64,000 nt of DNA. It comes from Mucor racemosus. Taxonomy: Eukaryota; Mucoromycota; Mucoromycetes; Mucorales; Mucoraceae. A program made the translations under genes and the position numbers. This document shows positions 24,758 to 35,186 of the stretch, in pieces. Positions within the stretch are counted from its first letter, which is position 1. Every line of letters starts with the position of its first letter. The stretch is taken from NCBI GenBank assembly GCA_027405735.1, contig JAPEHQ010000005.1, positions 682,001 to 746,000 on the forward strand, in the 5' to 3' direction. The notes below the pieces were generated by a model. The model searched no databases. It saw nothing but the letters and a program-made list of their open reading frames with translations, and was not told the origin of the DNA.

Positions 24758-25829
24758 GTTGCACGTAAAATTTTGCGTAAAATGCAATTGAAATTGTAGA
24801 GGTTTTTTGAAGTTACGCATCACTTTTTATAAGCATATTCCAAATATAGTTAATGTAAATGATGCACAGAAAAATCATCTATTGATTGAGCTATTGCTAA
24901 ACGTTTTAACTGTATTTTTCGTAGAAAAAAGCAAGATTTTTGTCAAATTTTTTCAAATTCAGAATTTGGGATAAGGGTATACAGGGGGGAAATTAAAGCT
25001 AGAAACGAAGGTATTCCTTTGTACACATTTTTGAGGATATCTCCACGAAAAATCAACGTTTTGAAAAAAACTAAATTAGGTCCGAGAGAGCTTAACGAGG
25101 CCGACGACATAGATGTAAACAAAATGCTACTCAACTTAATGAATATTTTGAAATCTACTACAAAAAATGTCAAAAAAAATGAAAAAAAATAAAAGTGCCC
25201 AGAATTTTTTTATACTGATATATGCTATAGAGTGCTTTAAAACAAGTAAGCTTTACTATTAGAAAGTGCTATTATAGCTTAATTTTTTGCAGAGATATGA
25301 AGCCTCAAAGTTTTTAATTTTAGCAGTGAAATACGTGTAAAAACCTGAAACATTAACACTGAAAAATTTATACCAACTGAAAAAAACAGGATATTTCCGG
25401 ATACTTATTTTTGAATTCAATTTGAACATCTCAGATACATTAACATATAATTTTTTCTTCGCGTTATTTAATGAAAAAAAAAAGTAGAGCAGGGATGAAA
25501 AGTGAGATTCAGTTTTCAAGGAAAAAGCAGTGAACTTTCTGTGTTTCCAAGTCTTTTGTGGGATACAGTATAGAATAAATTTAGGAATATATAGCATAAT
25601 GCGACTAATCCATATGTATTTAACAGTGTCTGGGGTATATTCTAAAAAGAGTTTGGTATGAAGTTACTTATAAAAAAGGGGATACGTTCCGGTGGTTTTG
25701 AAGTTTGGAAATTTTGTAAATCCAATTTTTCCCAAGGGGCACCTATATCATATTAAGGCACTCATCATGAGACATATGTAGATGATTTGTTTATTATACT
25801 ATACTAGATGTCCAATTTAAGTTATTTGA

Positions 25830-26969
25830 TTATTGAAAATTGTCATCACTTGAATAGTTTATGAATGCTGTTTCTTCAGGTGTTCTTTTTTTTCTTGCTC
25901 TTAATGAAGATGGTGTTGTCTTTCTTTTACGTGGATTTTCTTCGGTTTGAGAGGACGCATTGTCAGTGCTGGCTGTTGATACAGGCTCATAAAAATTTTC
26001 TTTGGTACTAGAGGGCGTTGCATTATTTGCATTTGTAGCTGTAGACTTAGATTCTTTTGCTTTATTAAGACTCTGATTTTTTCTCTTATTTCTCGTCTGC
26101 TCTGCTTTCTTCTTATTTGAATCGTAATGTGCTTCAAAATCTTCTTGATTTACAGGGTAGTTGAAATGCACTTGAAAATAATTTCTGACAGTTTTCTCCA
26201 TTTCCAGTCTTGAAATATTAGAAACACCTTCCATATGATTCCTTTTGAGATGTTGATTATATGTTCTTTTCGTTGTGAATTTGGCATCACCTTTGCACGA
26301 GTGCATTAAGCATTTAAATGTGCCATCGCCATGTAAATGTGCTGGATTTTGTTTTAAGAAAGTTACTATTTGGGAGTGCATTCCACCGAGACCAAACCCC
26401 TCAACGAGATGATGGAACAAGTTTCGAAATCCATTATACGTTTTTTTATCCTGTATAGATGTGTCTTGTTGACATATTGTACAGTATAATCTTCCGGTTG
26501 GTTTGATAGTCTTGGTGACCAGTCCCATTATATCATGAAATCTTTTGTCTGTCGATCGTGTGTTGATTTATTATACAATTAGTTAAAAACAAAGATTTTT
26601 ATAATTGTACCAGCTATAATGTGGATTACCTTGATTTGTTGAATTATTGTTTACTACTTGCTCTGGTAATGTGTAATTATTGTTTTCGATAGTTCCAAAT
26701 TCTGCCTGAAACAACATTTCCTCAATCTCCTCTTCTTCATAGATATCGATTATGTTTGTTGGCATGTTATCTTCATCTGTACTGTCTTGTTGATTATAAT
26801 TTAACATAATATCAAATGGTTTATCTGTATCATTTTCTTCCTCTTGAATAATGTGATCCACCTGTTGATATTTGTCCAGAAGAGATTCATCCACTCGTGC
26901 TTGACCAGTGACGGAGTCTAATACAATGCACTCCTCTTGAAGTTCCTTATGAACTTGTACGATTCTCAT
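25830..26969 (-). CDS. C2H2-type zinc-finger protein, probably of mobile-element origin
   Basis: Two exons, 26969..26630 and 26548..25830, join in frame (STNQ/DKRFHDIMGLV) to 352 residues. The N-terminal part is acidic and disordered. The middle holds a cysteine pair (LYCTICQQDTS) followed by NLFHHLVEGFGL, and then a C2H2 finger FKCLMHSCKGDAKF plus YNQHLKRNHM (Cys-x4-Cys, His-x4-His). The tail is lysine/serine-rich with a nuclear-localisation-like RKRKTTPSSLRARKKR. I do not recognise the full family; such finger proteins accompany transposons in Mucoromycota, and it sits between repeats. The same frame continues upstream of the ATG with four TAA codons (see separate entry), so the true start may be farther back in an ancestral form. 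Confidence 0.6.
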
Positions 26970-27360
26970 GTTCTTGTGATATTTTCGAGCTTTTGCAGCA
27001 GCTTACTTTTATAAAGCAGTGTGCAAATTCCACTTGGCTATGTCTTTTGGTTGTATTTCAGACTTTTTTAATTATTTTTGCTTTTCCATATTGTATTTTT
27101 TCTTTAAATTGCTTTTAGAATCCTCTCGGTTTCTTTTTTCCTTGATCACTTTTACATCAGTACCTACTGATGTTTCTGTTTATTCGGCTGTTAATTGATA
27201 TCTAAATGTGTCTTTAATTTGAAAAAAAGTAGGTGCTTCCAATGGATTGATTAAATGGACTTCTTCAATTCTTTCCGTTCCAATGAGAGTTGAAATATTT
27301 ATTCTTTCAAAGGTACTACCATAGTCATTTTTTAATGTAATAGGTGGTGGTCTTATGGCG
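26970..27360 (-). pseudogene. Decayed 5' extension of the zinc-finger gene
   Basis: In the same minus-strand frame as the gene at 25830-26969 the sequence keeps coding character (KSEIQPKDIAKWNLHTAL, AAAKARKYHKN, ISTLIGTERIEEVHLINPLE). It is interrupted by four TAA codons at 27003-27005, 27009-27011, 27072-27074 and 27180-27182. Each could come from a CAA (Gln) codon by a single C-to-T change. It is likely a relic of a longer protein. Confidence 0.45.
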
Positions 27361-27895
27361 CGTAAGAATTAAGGTCGTTTCCTTTGACATATTGCCATTA
27401 ATTGTTCTATCTAGCAAAATTTTGTCTGAACGCATACAAAGTCCCTTGAACTATATGAGTTAGTAGCTTTAGCTATGGTTTAAATAGTTTTAAATATATG
27501 CTGTTTACTTACTAGGAAGACCTGATTTCAATACTATTATTTAGAAGCTCCCATTTGCAAAGTTAGTTAACGATGGCTTGCTTTTTTTTTATCGCTTGTC
27601 AAGCTATAATACTTTGATTAGTATCCAGTGACTTTTTTGAGAAAGAGAGACTGTATATGTACCTTTGAGAGTTTATAAAGACGGGAGTTTTTTATGTATT
27701 TATTCTATACTATCTATCTGAAAGAATTGCTATCGTAGAACTCTTCAAAGGGTTGGATTTGAAATACACCTCTTTTAAAGCCTGAAGCAATTAAAAAGAT
27801 AATAGGATCAAGAAATGGGTCGTAGTAAATGTCTTTGAGTGTTTGTGAAGCAAGTGTTCTAATGAAATTTTTCTGATTTTTAGTATAATGATGTA
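27361..27895. other. No gene seen; flank of pogo-like MITE
   Basis: AT-rich; short patches look like decayed coding sequence but no frame can be supported. Confidence 0.4.
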
Positions 27896-28394
27896 CAGTC
27901 GTGATTCAATTTAGTGGACTCATAAATAACGGATTTTCGATTTAATGGACAGTTTGAAATCTCCCGTTTTTTTTTTAATAATTTTACTGCCTAAATCCAC
28001 TGAATCGATTCAATGGATAGTGGACAATTTCGTTTCTACCAGTCCACTATATTAGTAATATATAAATATTATTGGATAAAACTGTATTTAGCCGGCAATA
28101 GCTTGATCTGGTAGCCATGTAATTAGAAGAAATATGGAGAGTAACCAAATCACGTGCCTAATTTACCTCAGTTTTTTATTAAATTTCTTGTTGTCCACTG
28201 TTCAATTCAGTTGCTTGCATATAAAAAGCCTTTATTATTAAAAATATTATTTAATACTATAAACTAGTAACGCCTTTTTATTCTCATTTTTTGATCCAAT
28301 ATTACGGAAAATGATTTATTCGATTTAGTGGAAAATTCGATTTAGGGGACACTTTTCTCCCTCCCAACAATTCCACTAAATCGAATCACGACTG
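27896..28394. mobile_element. Pogo/Tc1-mariner-type MITE, 499 bp, TA target site
   Basis: Left end CAGTCGTGATTCAATTTAG and right end, read in reverse, CAGTCGTGATTCGATTTAG are inverted repeats, continuing with TGGA on both sides. Each end is flanked by TA (27894-27895, 28395-28396). The inner part repeats CGATTTAGTGGA/CGATTTAATGGA motifs. There is no transposase, so it is non-autonomous. Ends and TA duplication fit the pogo/Tigger branch of Tc1-mariner. Confidence 0.8.
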
Positions 28395-28704
28395 TACTTT
28401 ACTTTTCAAATGTGGTGTTTTTACATTAACATAAAATATGAACCCTCTGTCATCTTTTCCGTTTCTCCAAATTGTAAATTGCTAAGTAATTAGAGAATAC
28501 AAGTTACAAAGATGATATTATGATCGGTTTAATAACGTTATATACCTCTCACATTAAATATTTTACATCTTTAGTTTTATCATCATCTTCGCTTAAGGAT
28601 GACGGTTGTACGTTGTACTTCAGTAATTGTGTATTACTTTGGAATAAATTTTTAAAATATATACAACTGACTCTGATTTACTTTCTAAAAGGTAAAAAGC
28701 TGAT

Positions 28705-28785
28705 TTAGAATAACGGAAAACTTGATTTAACGGACACTAGTCCATTTTTTACCGTGTCCGCCACAAAATTGAGTCATGGTTATAT
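28705..28785. mobile_element. Degenerate end of a second pogo-like element
   Basis: Contains GATTTAACGGACACTAGTCC and GTCCGCCACAAAATTGAGTC followed by ATGG, resembling a mutated inverted-repeat end of the MITE at 27896-28394. The partner end is not clear. Confidence 0.35.
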
Positions 28786-28824
28786 TGCTTCTCCGTGTTC
28801 ACAAGATAAAAAATACAATGGAAA

Positions 28825-30545
28825 GCTACTCTATATTTTTTGTTTTAGCAAAAAATAATGATTTCTCATTGAGATAATCAAAATACTACTTTTTATTGCA
28901 GCTTAAAACCTATCATCACAGGGTTCCAAAATTCATTTGTTGAAATGAACGAAAAATGATTCATAAAAACAAAATCGTTTAATGGCTCATGAACTGCAAA
29001 GTATCTTGGCCTAGCATATTAGATAGTTTTTGTATAGTTTTGGCTTGTGCATCCATCTAAATAAACTTACACAAATATTCCACTTTAAATTGTGCGCAAA
29101 ATGCAATTGAAATTTTTGAGGTTTTTTGACGATATTCACCACTTTTTATAAACATATTTCAAATACAATAAAATGAAATGATGCGCAAAAACATTATCAA
29201 TCGATCAAGCTATTGTAAAAAAATTTAGCTGCATTTTTCGTAGAGAAAACGAGATTTTTGTCCAAATTTTTTTCAGATTCAGAATTTAGGATGAGGGTAT
29301 ATAAGGGGAAAATGGAAGCTAGAAATGGTGGAGGTACCTTTTTGTACACATTTTTGAGATTATCTCCACAAAAAATCAATATTTTGGAAAACTCCAAATT
29401 GAGTCCGAGAGAGCTTAGCGAGTTTAATGACATTAATTTAAAAAACAATGTCGCTCAATTTAACCAATATTTTGAAACCTACTATAGAAATGCCAAAAAA
29501 ATGAAAAAAAAATAAAAGTGCTCAGAATTTTTTTACACAAAAATATGTTATAGAGCACTTTAAAAAAACAAGTTTTATTATTAAAAAGTGTTAGTAAAGT
29601 TTAATTTCTTCGTAGAGATATGAAGCCTCAAAGTTTTTGATTTTACAGTAGCAGTGAAATACGCGTAAAAAATCTGAAACCTTAGCACTGAAAAATTAAT
29701 ACCAACTGCAAAAAATAGGATAATTCCGGACACTTATTTTTGAATCAAAGCTGAACATCTCAGGTGTTGTAAATGTATGTAATAAAGAAAGATAAGTACG
29801 TGAGAATTGGTCAATCTTTATTAAATATAAAAACGAGATGGGGAATCAAATGAAGGGTGAATGTCTACTGCTATTTATATTTGATTTAAGGATTGCTTAC
29901 ACACCTGTCTAGAACAGTGTTCTCATACTAAAATTTAGTGTCAATCCTCACTTATGCTAGTGTAATTATATTCAGATATAGATGATCAGTCTAAAGTCTT
30001 TAGTTGCTCTTGGCAACACTAATTATTAATATTCTTTACTTTCTATCTTTTATTGTAAGTCTAGACTATCAGAACTTAGCTTATGTGATTATCAGGGTAA
30101 TCATTTACAGTGTTTATATGACACATATGCTAAATATTTTAAGGCATAGTTTATTGTCATATTTAAACTACGATTTAAGGTACATTTATATATGCAAATA
30201 CAACATCAGGTACATTGGCATATAATTTTTTCTTGGTGTTATTTAGCGTAACAAAAAGTAGAGCAGGGATGAAAAATGAGACCCAGTTTTCAAGGAAAAA
30301 GAGTGAATTTTACTTGTTTTTGAGTCTTTCGTGAGTTACAAAACAAATTTAGGGATAGGTAGCATAATGCGACCAATTCATGTCTATTTAGTAGTGCCTA
30401 AATATATCCTAAAAAATGTTTATTATGAGGTTAGTTATAGAAAGAAGGCATACTCCGATTTTGAAGATTGAAACTATGAAATTTTTTTTGAAAATTTAAA
30501 TTTAATATTTAAATTCATCTTAACTTATCGAGCGTAGTTTCTTCG
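28825..30545 (+). repeat. Repeat A, copy 4, split by a solo LTR
   Basis: Canonical orientation. Homology runs 28825-29764 and resumes at 30206, the break being an LTR insertion with a 5-bp duplication. The closest relative in the window is the copy at 51970-53200. It ends with sequence also seen next to the right palindrome arm (AATTCATCTTAACTTAT). Confidence 0.8.
29765..30205. mobile_element. Solo LTR, 441 bp, TSD TCAGG
   Basis: Starts TGTTGTA and ends TACAACA (inverted), flanked by TCAGG at 29760-29764 and 30206-30210. The intact repeat A copy at 52881-52930 contains the target once, acting as the empty site. No internal retrotransposon sequence remains, so it is a recombination remnant. 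Confidence 0.85.
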
Positions 30546-31924
30546 TGTACTACAGCAAGTCAAAATAGGTGGTGAAGGACAGAACGAACAAAGTAAATTG
30601 TAATTTTTTTTATTGATTAATTAGTAAGAAAAATATCTACATAAATACCATAGAATGTAATTGTTTAGCTTCTACATGGAAAAAATCTAAAAATCATTTT
30701 TTATTATATATACTTTATTAACAAATATTGTTTTCCTGTGGAGATCAGATGAGATCTGGTACTTTCAACATTGATAGCTGTAACTTTTATGGATTATAGA
30801 GTTTTTGTCATTATATATAATATACGTGTATCTACTACTAAATTTTTGTATATATACGTAACACTATTCTGCATCTATTGATTATATGCTCACTGGAAAC
30901 TTTAGTAATATTTTCTAGTGAAATAAAGTCAGCTTTGCATTATTGTACCTAGCATGATTACATGATATGCAGCAAAAATAACAGATTTTTCTTTATATTT
31001 CGATCAGGAATAAAGATTTTTTTGTAAACCAAATTGCTGCTGATACCCACCAAATAGCAGTATGATATACCAAAAAAAAGATATGGTCAAATTACTCAAT
31101 ACTACACAAATCACGAAAAACAAAATAACAGATAAGCAGAAGGATGGCAATTAAAACAAGCAAACATAGAGGGGAAGTTTGTCCTAGTTGCTAGACTAAT
31201 GCGATTTACAGCTAGTTAAAACGGAGAAGTTATGGGTTTGAAACTCGTATAAACAGATTTTCTTTGGAACTTGTTGTGTTTGCCGGGCTAGAAGCGCAGC
31301 TAATCATCCCCTCGCCTTTTTATTTCGTTTTACCTTTCTACGCACAGCTTTTAAAAGATTACCAATTGTTTTCTTCTTTTCACTACTCCAGTATTTTTAG
31401 TGATATATCGAAAATCCATTTTCTTTTTTATGAATATCTTATTTTACAAGCACAAGAGCACAAGAAATTTTACAAAAATAGACACATTCTGCGTGCAATA
31501 ATTTAATAATGTAAACTGTATTGTAAGCCTACTACTACTGTCTGTATATTTTGATTTTGGTTTTCATCCAGTAAGTAACAAATAGAGTATTACTAATTGT
31601 AACATAAATAAAGGTATATACAGTATAAGGAAATATCTTTATTTATTTTTAAGAAAGACTTGAAAAGAGCTCAGCAAATAACATTGTTAATCATATTCAG
31701 ATTAGTATAAGCTCCTGCTTCAGTTATTATCAGTTAGAAATAGATTTGTCACCAACTTTAACTTATCCTTAAAAAAGGGCTTCAGGATAATTATTACTGC
31801 ATGGATAATACTATTAAAGGCATATAACTCTTCACTCAAGAAACACTTTATATCTAAAAGCTTGAGAATAATGCCCAAGGTATGTACAGGCTTCCGTCAA
31901 TTTATTATTTATTATCATGCATGT
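30546..31924. other. Gene-poor interval; weak tRNA-Val-like relic at 31177-31257
   Basis: No supported protein gene. At 31177-31257 a GTTT...AAAC acceptor-like pairing encloses a CTAGTTGCTAGACTAATGCG A-box-like stretch, a TTTACA that would be a valine anticodon region, and a GGGTTTGAAACTC B-box-like stretch. It is too degenerate for a working tRNA and may be a SINE or tRNA relic. The 80-codon frame at 31264-31506 shows no recognisable domain. Confidence 0.3.
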
Positions 31925-32465
31925 TTTATGTCACCAAGTACCATCCTTTATCACCTTCTACATAATCGATACATCTTACAATCTATTGACTACAACATGC
32001 ATTGAAGTGCAAAGTCTTGATATCGGATATAAGAAACTTCTAGTGTACTACGTTTATCCAGTAATCAGTAATTACCAAGAACTCTTGGACCTCAATTACG
32101 ACACCATATTATTGACATCCCAGCAGTTAATTAATGAAATAGCTATCAAATCAACATCCAAGCATATTTAGCGCAATACCATTGAAACAAGACAACTCAT
32201 AAGCTCTGCAAGCACGGCTAAATTATGATTGATTTATTTCCATCCATAGATTACTATTAAACAGATCTCATGGTTTAATAGTGCCTTAAATTACATTTCA
32301 TCAGGATCTCAATTTCAAACCAATATAAAAGGCCATACTTTTATATCTAAATAAACAATATCTTGTTTTTATTATACAGTTGAAGAACTGATTCATTACT
32401 CATTCTCTTTTAATTGTATTCTTTTTTAAGCGTTATATATCAAACCTAAAAATATACTACAGTAA
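31925..32465 (+). repeat. Repeat C, copy 1 (uninterrupted)
   Basis: About 540 bp homologous to 50672-51695, where the second copy carries a MITE. Contains AATATAAAAGGCC (TATA-like) near 32323 and AATAAA near 32351, an order seen in LTRs and fungal promoters. It could be an old LTR or a duplicated promoter; no target duplication was found. Confidence 0.6.
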
Positions 32466-32942
32466 TAATGTGTGATTAGGATATAGGATAGTAGTAGTAT
32501 AATAATATGTTAGGCTTTACAGGTTCATGACGAATATATTGATTTATTTAATTGATAATATTAAATTAAATGTAGTAAGTAGTATATGATTCATATTTTT
32601 GCCAATGGTCACTCCTCCAAAAAACGGCCGAACAATCTCCGGAAGCGGCCATCTAAATATATTTCCAAGCTTTAAATATCTAAAAGCAACCACCGGACAG
32701 CCCGGACGCGGTTGTTTAAATATTCCAAGAAGCTATAAGATGCAGATTCGAAATTTCATACAAGAATTAAGTTTCGACTGTATTGCTATCAATTATTCAA
32801 AGCCTTATTTTAAGTAATAAAGCAAAAATACAACCTACGACATTATTAGCCTAATAACAGATTTAACGTGAAAAGTATATGATGCAACCAGATTCGAAAA
32901 AAGTTCATAAAATCACAAATTTAAAGGATTTATATATAAAAG
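32466..32942. other. Interval with a small GC-rich two-unit repeat
   Basis: 32615-32745 contains two diverged tandem units of about 62 bp sharing CCGGA-GCGG and TAAATAT-TCCAAG, clearly richer in G+C than the surroundings. The 72-codon frame over it is probably incidental. Nothing else is recognised. Confidence 0.35.
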
Positions 32943-33140
32943 CACTACGGCCGACCTGTGCTGCACAAGATAATTTTGCTGTTCCCAGGTGGGTTGCATA
33001 CTATAGCCTGATGAGTTGTTGCGCCCATTGAGTAATGGCTAAAAAGATAACAAGATGCACATGGGTACAACAAAAGAAACTGCACACGAGCACAACGAAA
33101 AGCCTGTATGTGCAGAATTATAGACTCTGCCCGTGTGCAT

Positions 33141-33648
33141 TGTTTAGATATACGAAATAAAGACTAAGAATTAAAATCAGAATTCAATATATTTATTGCA
33201 TATATTTCTTTAGAAAAAATGAGATCTAATCAAATGTATAATGGGTCATGTACTTATATGTTTTAGGAGCGCGGATATAGGATAGACATCTAGTTTGACC
33301 AGAACCAGAAAAAGCAAGAGATTCAAAGATAAGTATATACAGAATATTCTTGATTGAACAATAGATTTAAAGATTTTTTTACATCAAGAATCAGCTCATG
33401 TAAAATGTCCTATACCTATTCCTAATTGGCTAAATCTTAAAGAATATCCCAACCCTTGAGTTAATTGCCACAAAACCACTCATACCTATTCTCAATGTTG
33501 AAATAAAGTTTACAGCAACATTTATCACATCTCCCGCATCTACGACCAAGTCTGGATCATCCATTTATAACTCTAAAGTGAATAATGCTATCTATCCCAT
33601 TTTCATTATGTAATCCATAATTCCCGTTATTCTAGTCTATCCTAAACA
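33141..33648. mobile_element. Solo LTR, 508 bp
   Basis: Ends TGTTTAGATA and TATCCTAAACA are inverted (TGTTTAG/CTAAACA). It interrupts repeat B inside GTGCAT^GACATTAATCCC. The flanking 5-mers TGCAT and TATAT are a degenerate target duplication, implying an older insertion than the other LTRs. Confidence 0.7.
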
Positions 33649-35100
33649 TATATGACGTTAATCCCATGTGTGCATAATAGTAGAATTGCCCATAAACATA
33701 TCATTATTCCTATTTGTGCATAATAATAAAATCTAATCATGAGCATAATGAGCTGATCGTATGGGCACAAATTGGTTTGTATATGAACATTGTGCCGTTC
33801 TCAAAATTCCAATACATTTTTTACTGGAATGAGTTTTTAAATCACATTTGCTTTTATTAATATAGATTATAGACAATACAATTCAATATGTTGTTGATGT
33901 AGAAAAATACATGCAAGAACCAATATATTTACAATTATCATCATTTGTAAATATTTTTATTATAGCGATAATGTTTACCGCAATAATAATGGTTTTTGAT
34001 CGAGCATAAAATTAAATAACACTTGCTGCTTAAATTTATATGCAAGCCAAATCTAATACTATAGATGTTACTTTATCACTCATACGATTTAAACAAATTA
34101 GCCTTTTTTAAACTGATTATTATTTTAGTTTATGATTGTCAGCTACAAAAAAATTTGTTTTCCAGTATAGCTACAACGTACGATCAAAAGTATGGTTATT
34201 AGGCAAGACATTAGATTATTCTTTTTTTTTGTATTTCTATATCGTAGAAACATGCATTCTTCTGCTAGAAAACCCGTTAGTCATAGCGTACATTCATTAA
34301 AAAATTGCAAAGGCGAGCCAGTAGAGCAACGCCGTAATTGAGCATAGCAAGATTGAGCAGCTAAGTCTACTATGGTGTATCTAAGTTTTAAATAAAAAAG
34401 CGTTTTTTTTAACTTTTCTTATATTTAACCATGTACGGTCTGAAAATTCAGTTTTTGTAGCGGACATTTTCGGGGCTCATTTTTATCCTTACCAACACTC
34501 ATGATTTTTGTCAAAGAACAGAAACATCAAATTTTGATACCAAAATCAACGTTTAAATATACTACATTGTGAGGGGAAAATGTAGCCATGACCAATACAC
34601 ATGTTATAAAAGCTTAATATTAAATGTTAAGTAATGAAAATTTGTACTTTTGCCTCAAAAACGAATTTTTGGTTAAAGGATTTTCATGTAATATTTTGCA
34701 ATAAAAATATTTGTTATTTTTTATTGAGCAAATAGAGCGCTAAGTTTTGCATATATGTATATTTTTTGTTTTTATAACTGGTAGTATAATTAACTCTAAA
34801 TTTGCAAAACCAAAGAAAAAAAAATTAAAAAATGTCAAAATTTTTTTTTTATAGGGGAATTTCTTCCAGTTTTATTTAAAGTCCTTATATCGTCACCTGG
34901 TCAAAAGGGAGCGGATAAAAAGACTGGTTATATGAGGATCAAACTAGATCATTGAAGACAATGATAATTGAGAGGAAAGTGTATTTAAGGATCTATCTAT
35001 ATAAGCTAAGACGGTGTGGGGAGTAAAAGGAACATTTTGAAAGACTTGCCGGTAATGGAAGTGCCAGATTGCCTGTTGAATGCAGGAGAATACTTGGTAT

Positions 35101-35186
35101 ACGGATAATTGTTGGTAAGAACAGTTAGGAGATAGTGTGGTGAACGGATAATTGTTGGTAAGAACAGTTAGGAGATAGTGTGGTGA
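35101..35186 (-). repeat. 43-bp tandem duplication across the end of LINE ORF2
   Basis: Units 35101-35143 and 35144-35186 are identical (each starts ACGGATAATTGTTGGTAAGA). The duplication places a second copy of the ORF2 C-terminal coding end after the stop codon, so the last residues may be variable between copies. Confidence 0.85.

Larger units (their letters stand above)
19775..25735 (+). repeat. Repeat A, copy 3, split by a hAT transposon
   Basis: Repeat A sequence runs from 19775 to 20027, is interrupted by the 4.7 kb element at 20028-24757, and continues in register from 24758 to 25735. The 8-bp GTTGCACG is present on both sides of the insert (20020-20027 and 24758-24765), corresponding to a single occurrence in intact copies. 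Confidence 0.85.
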
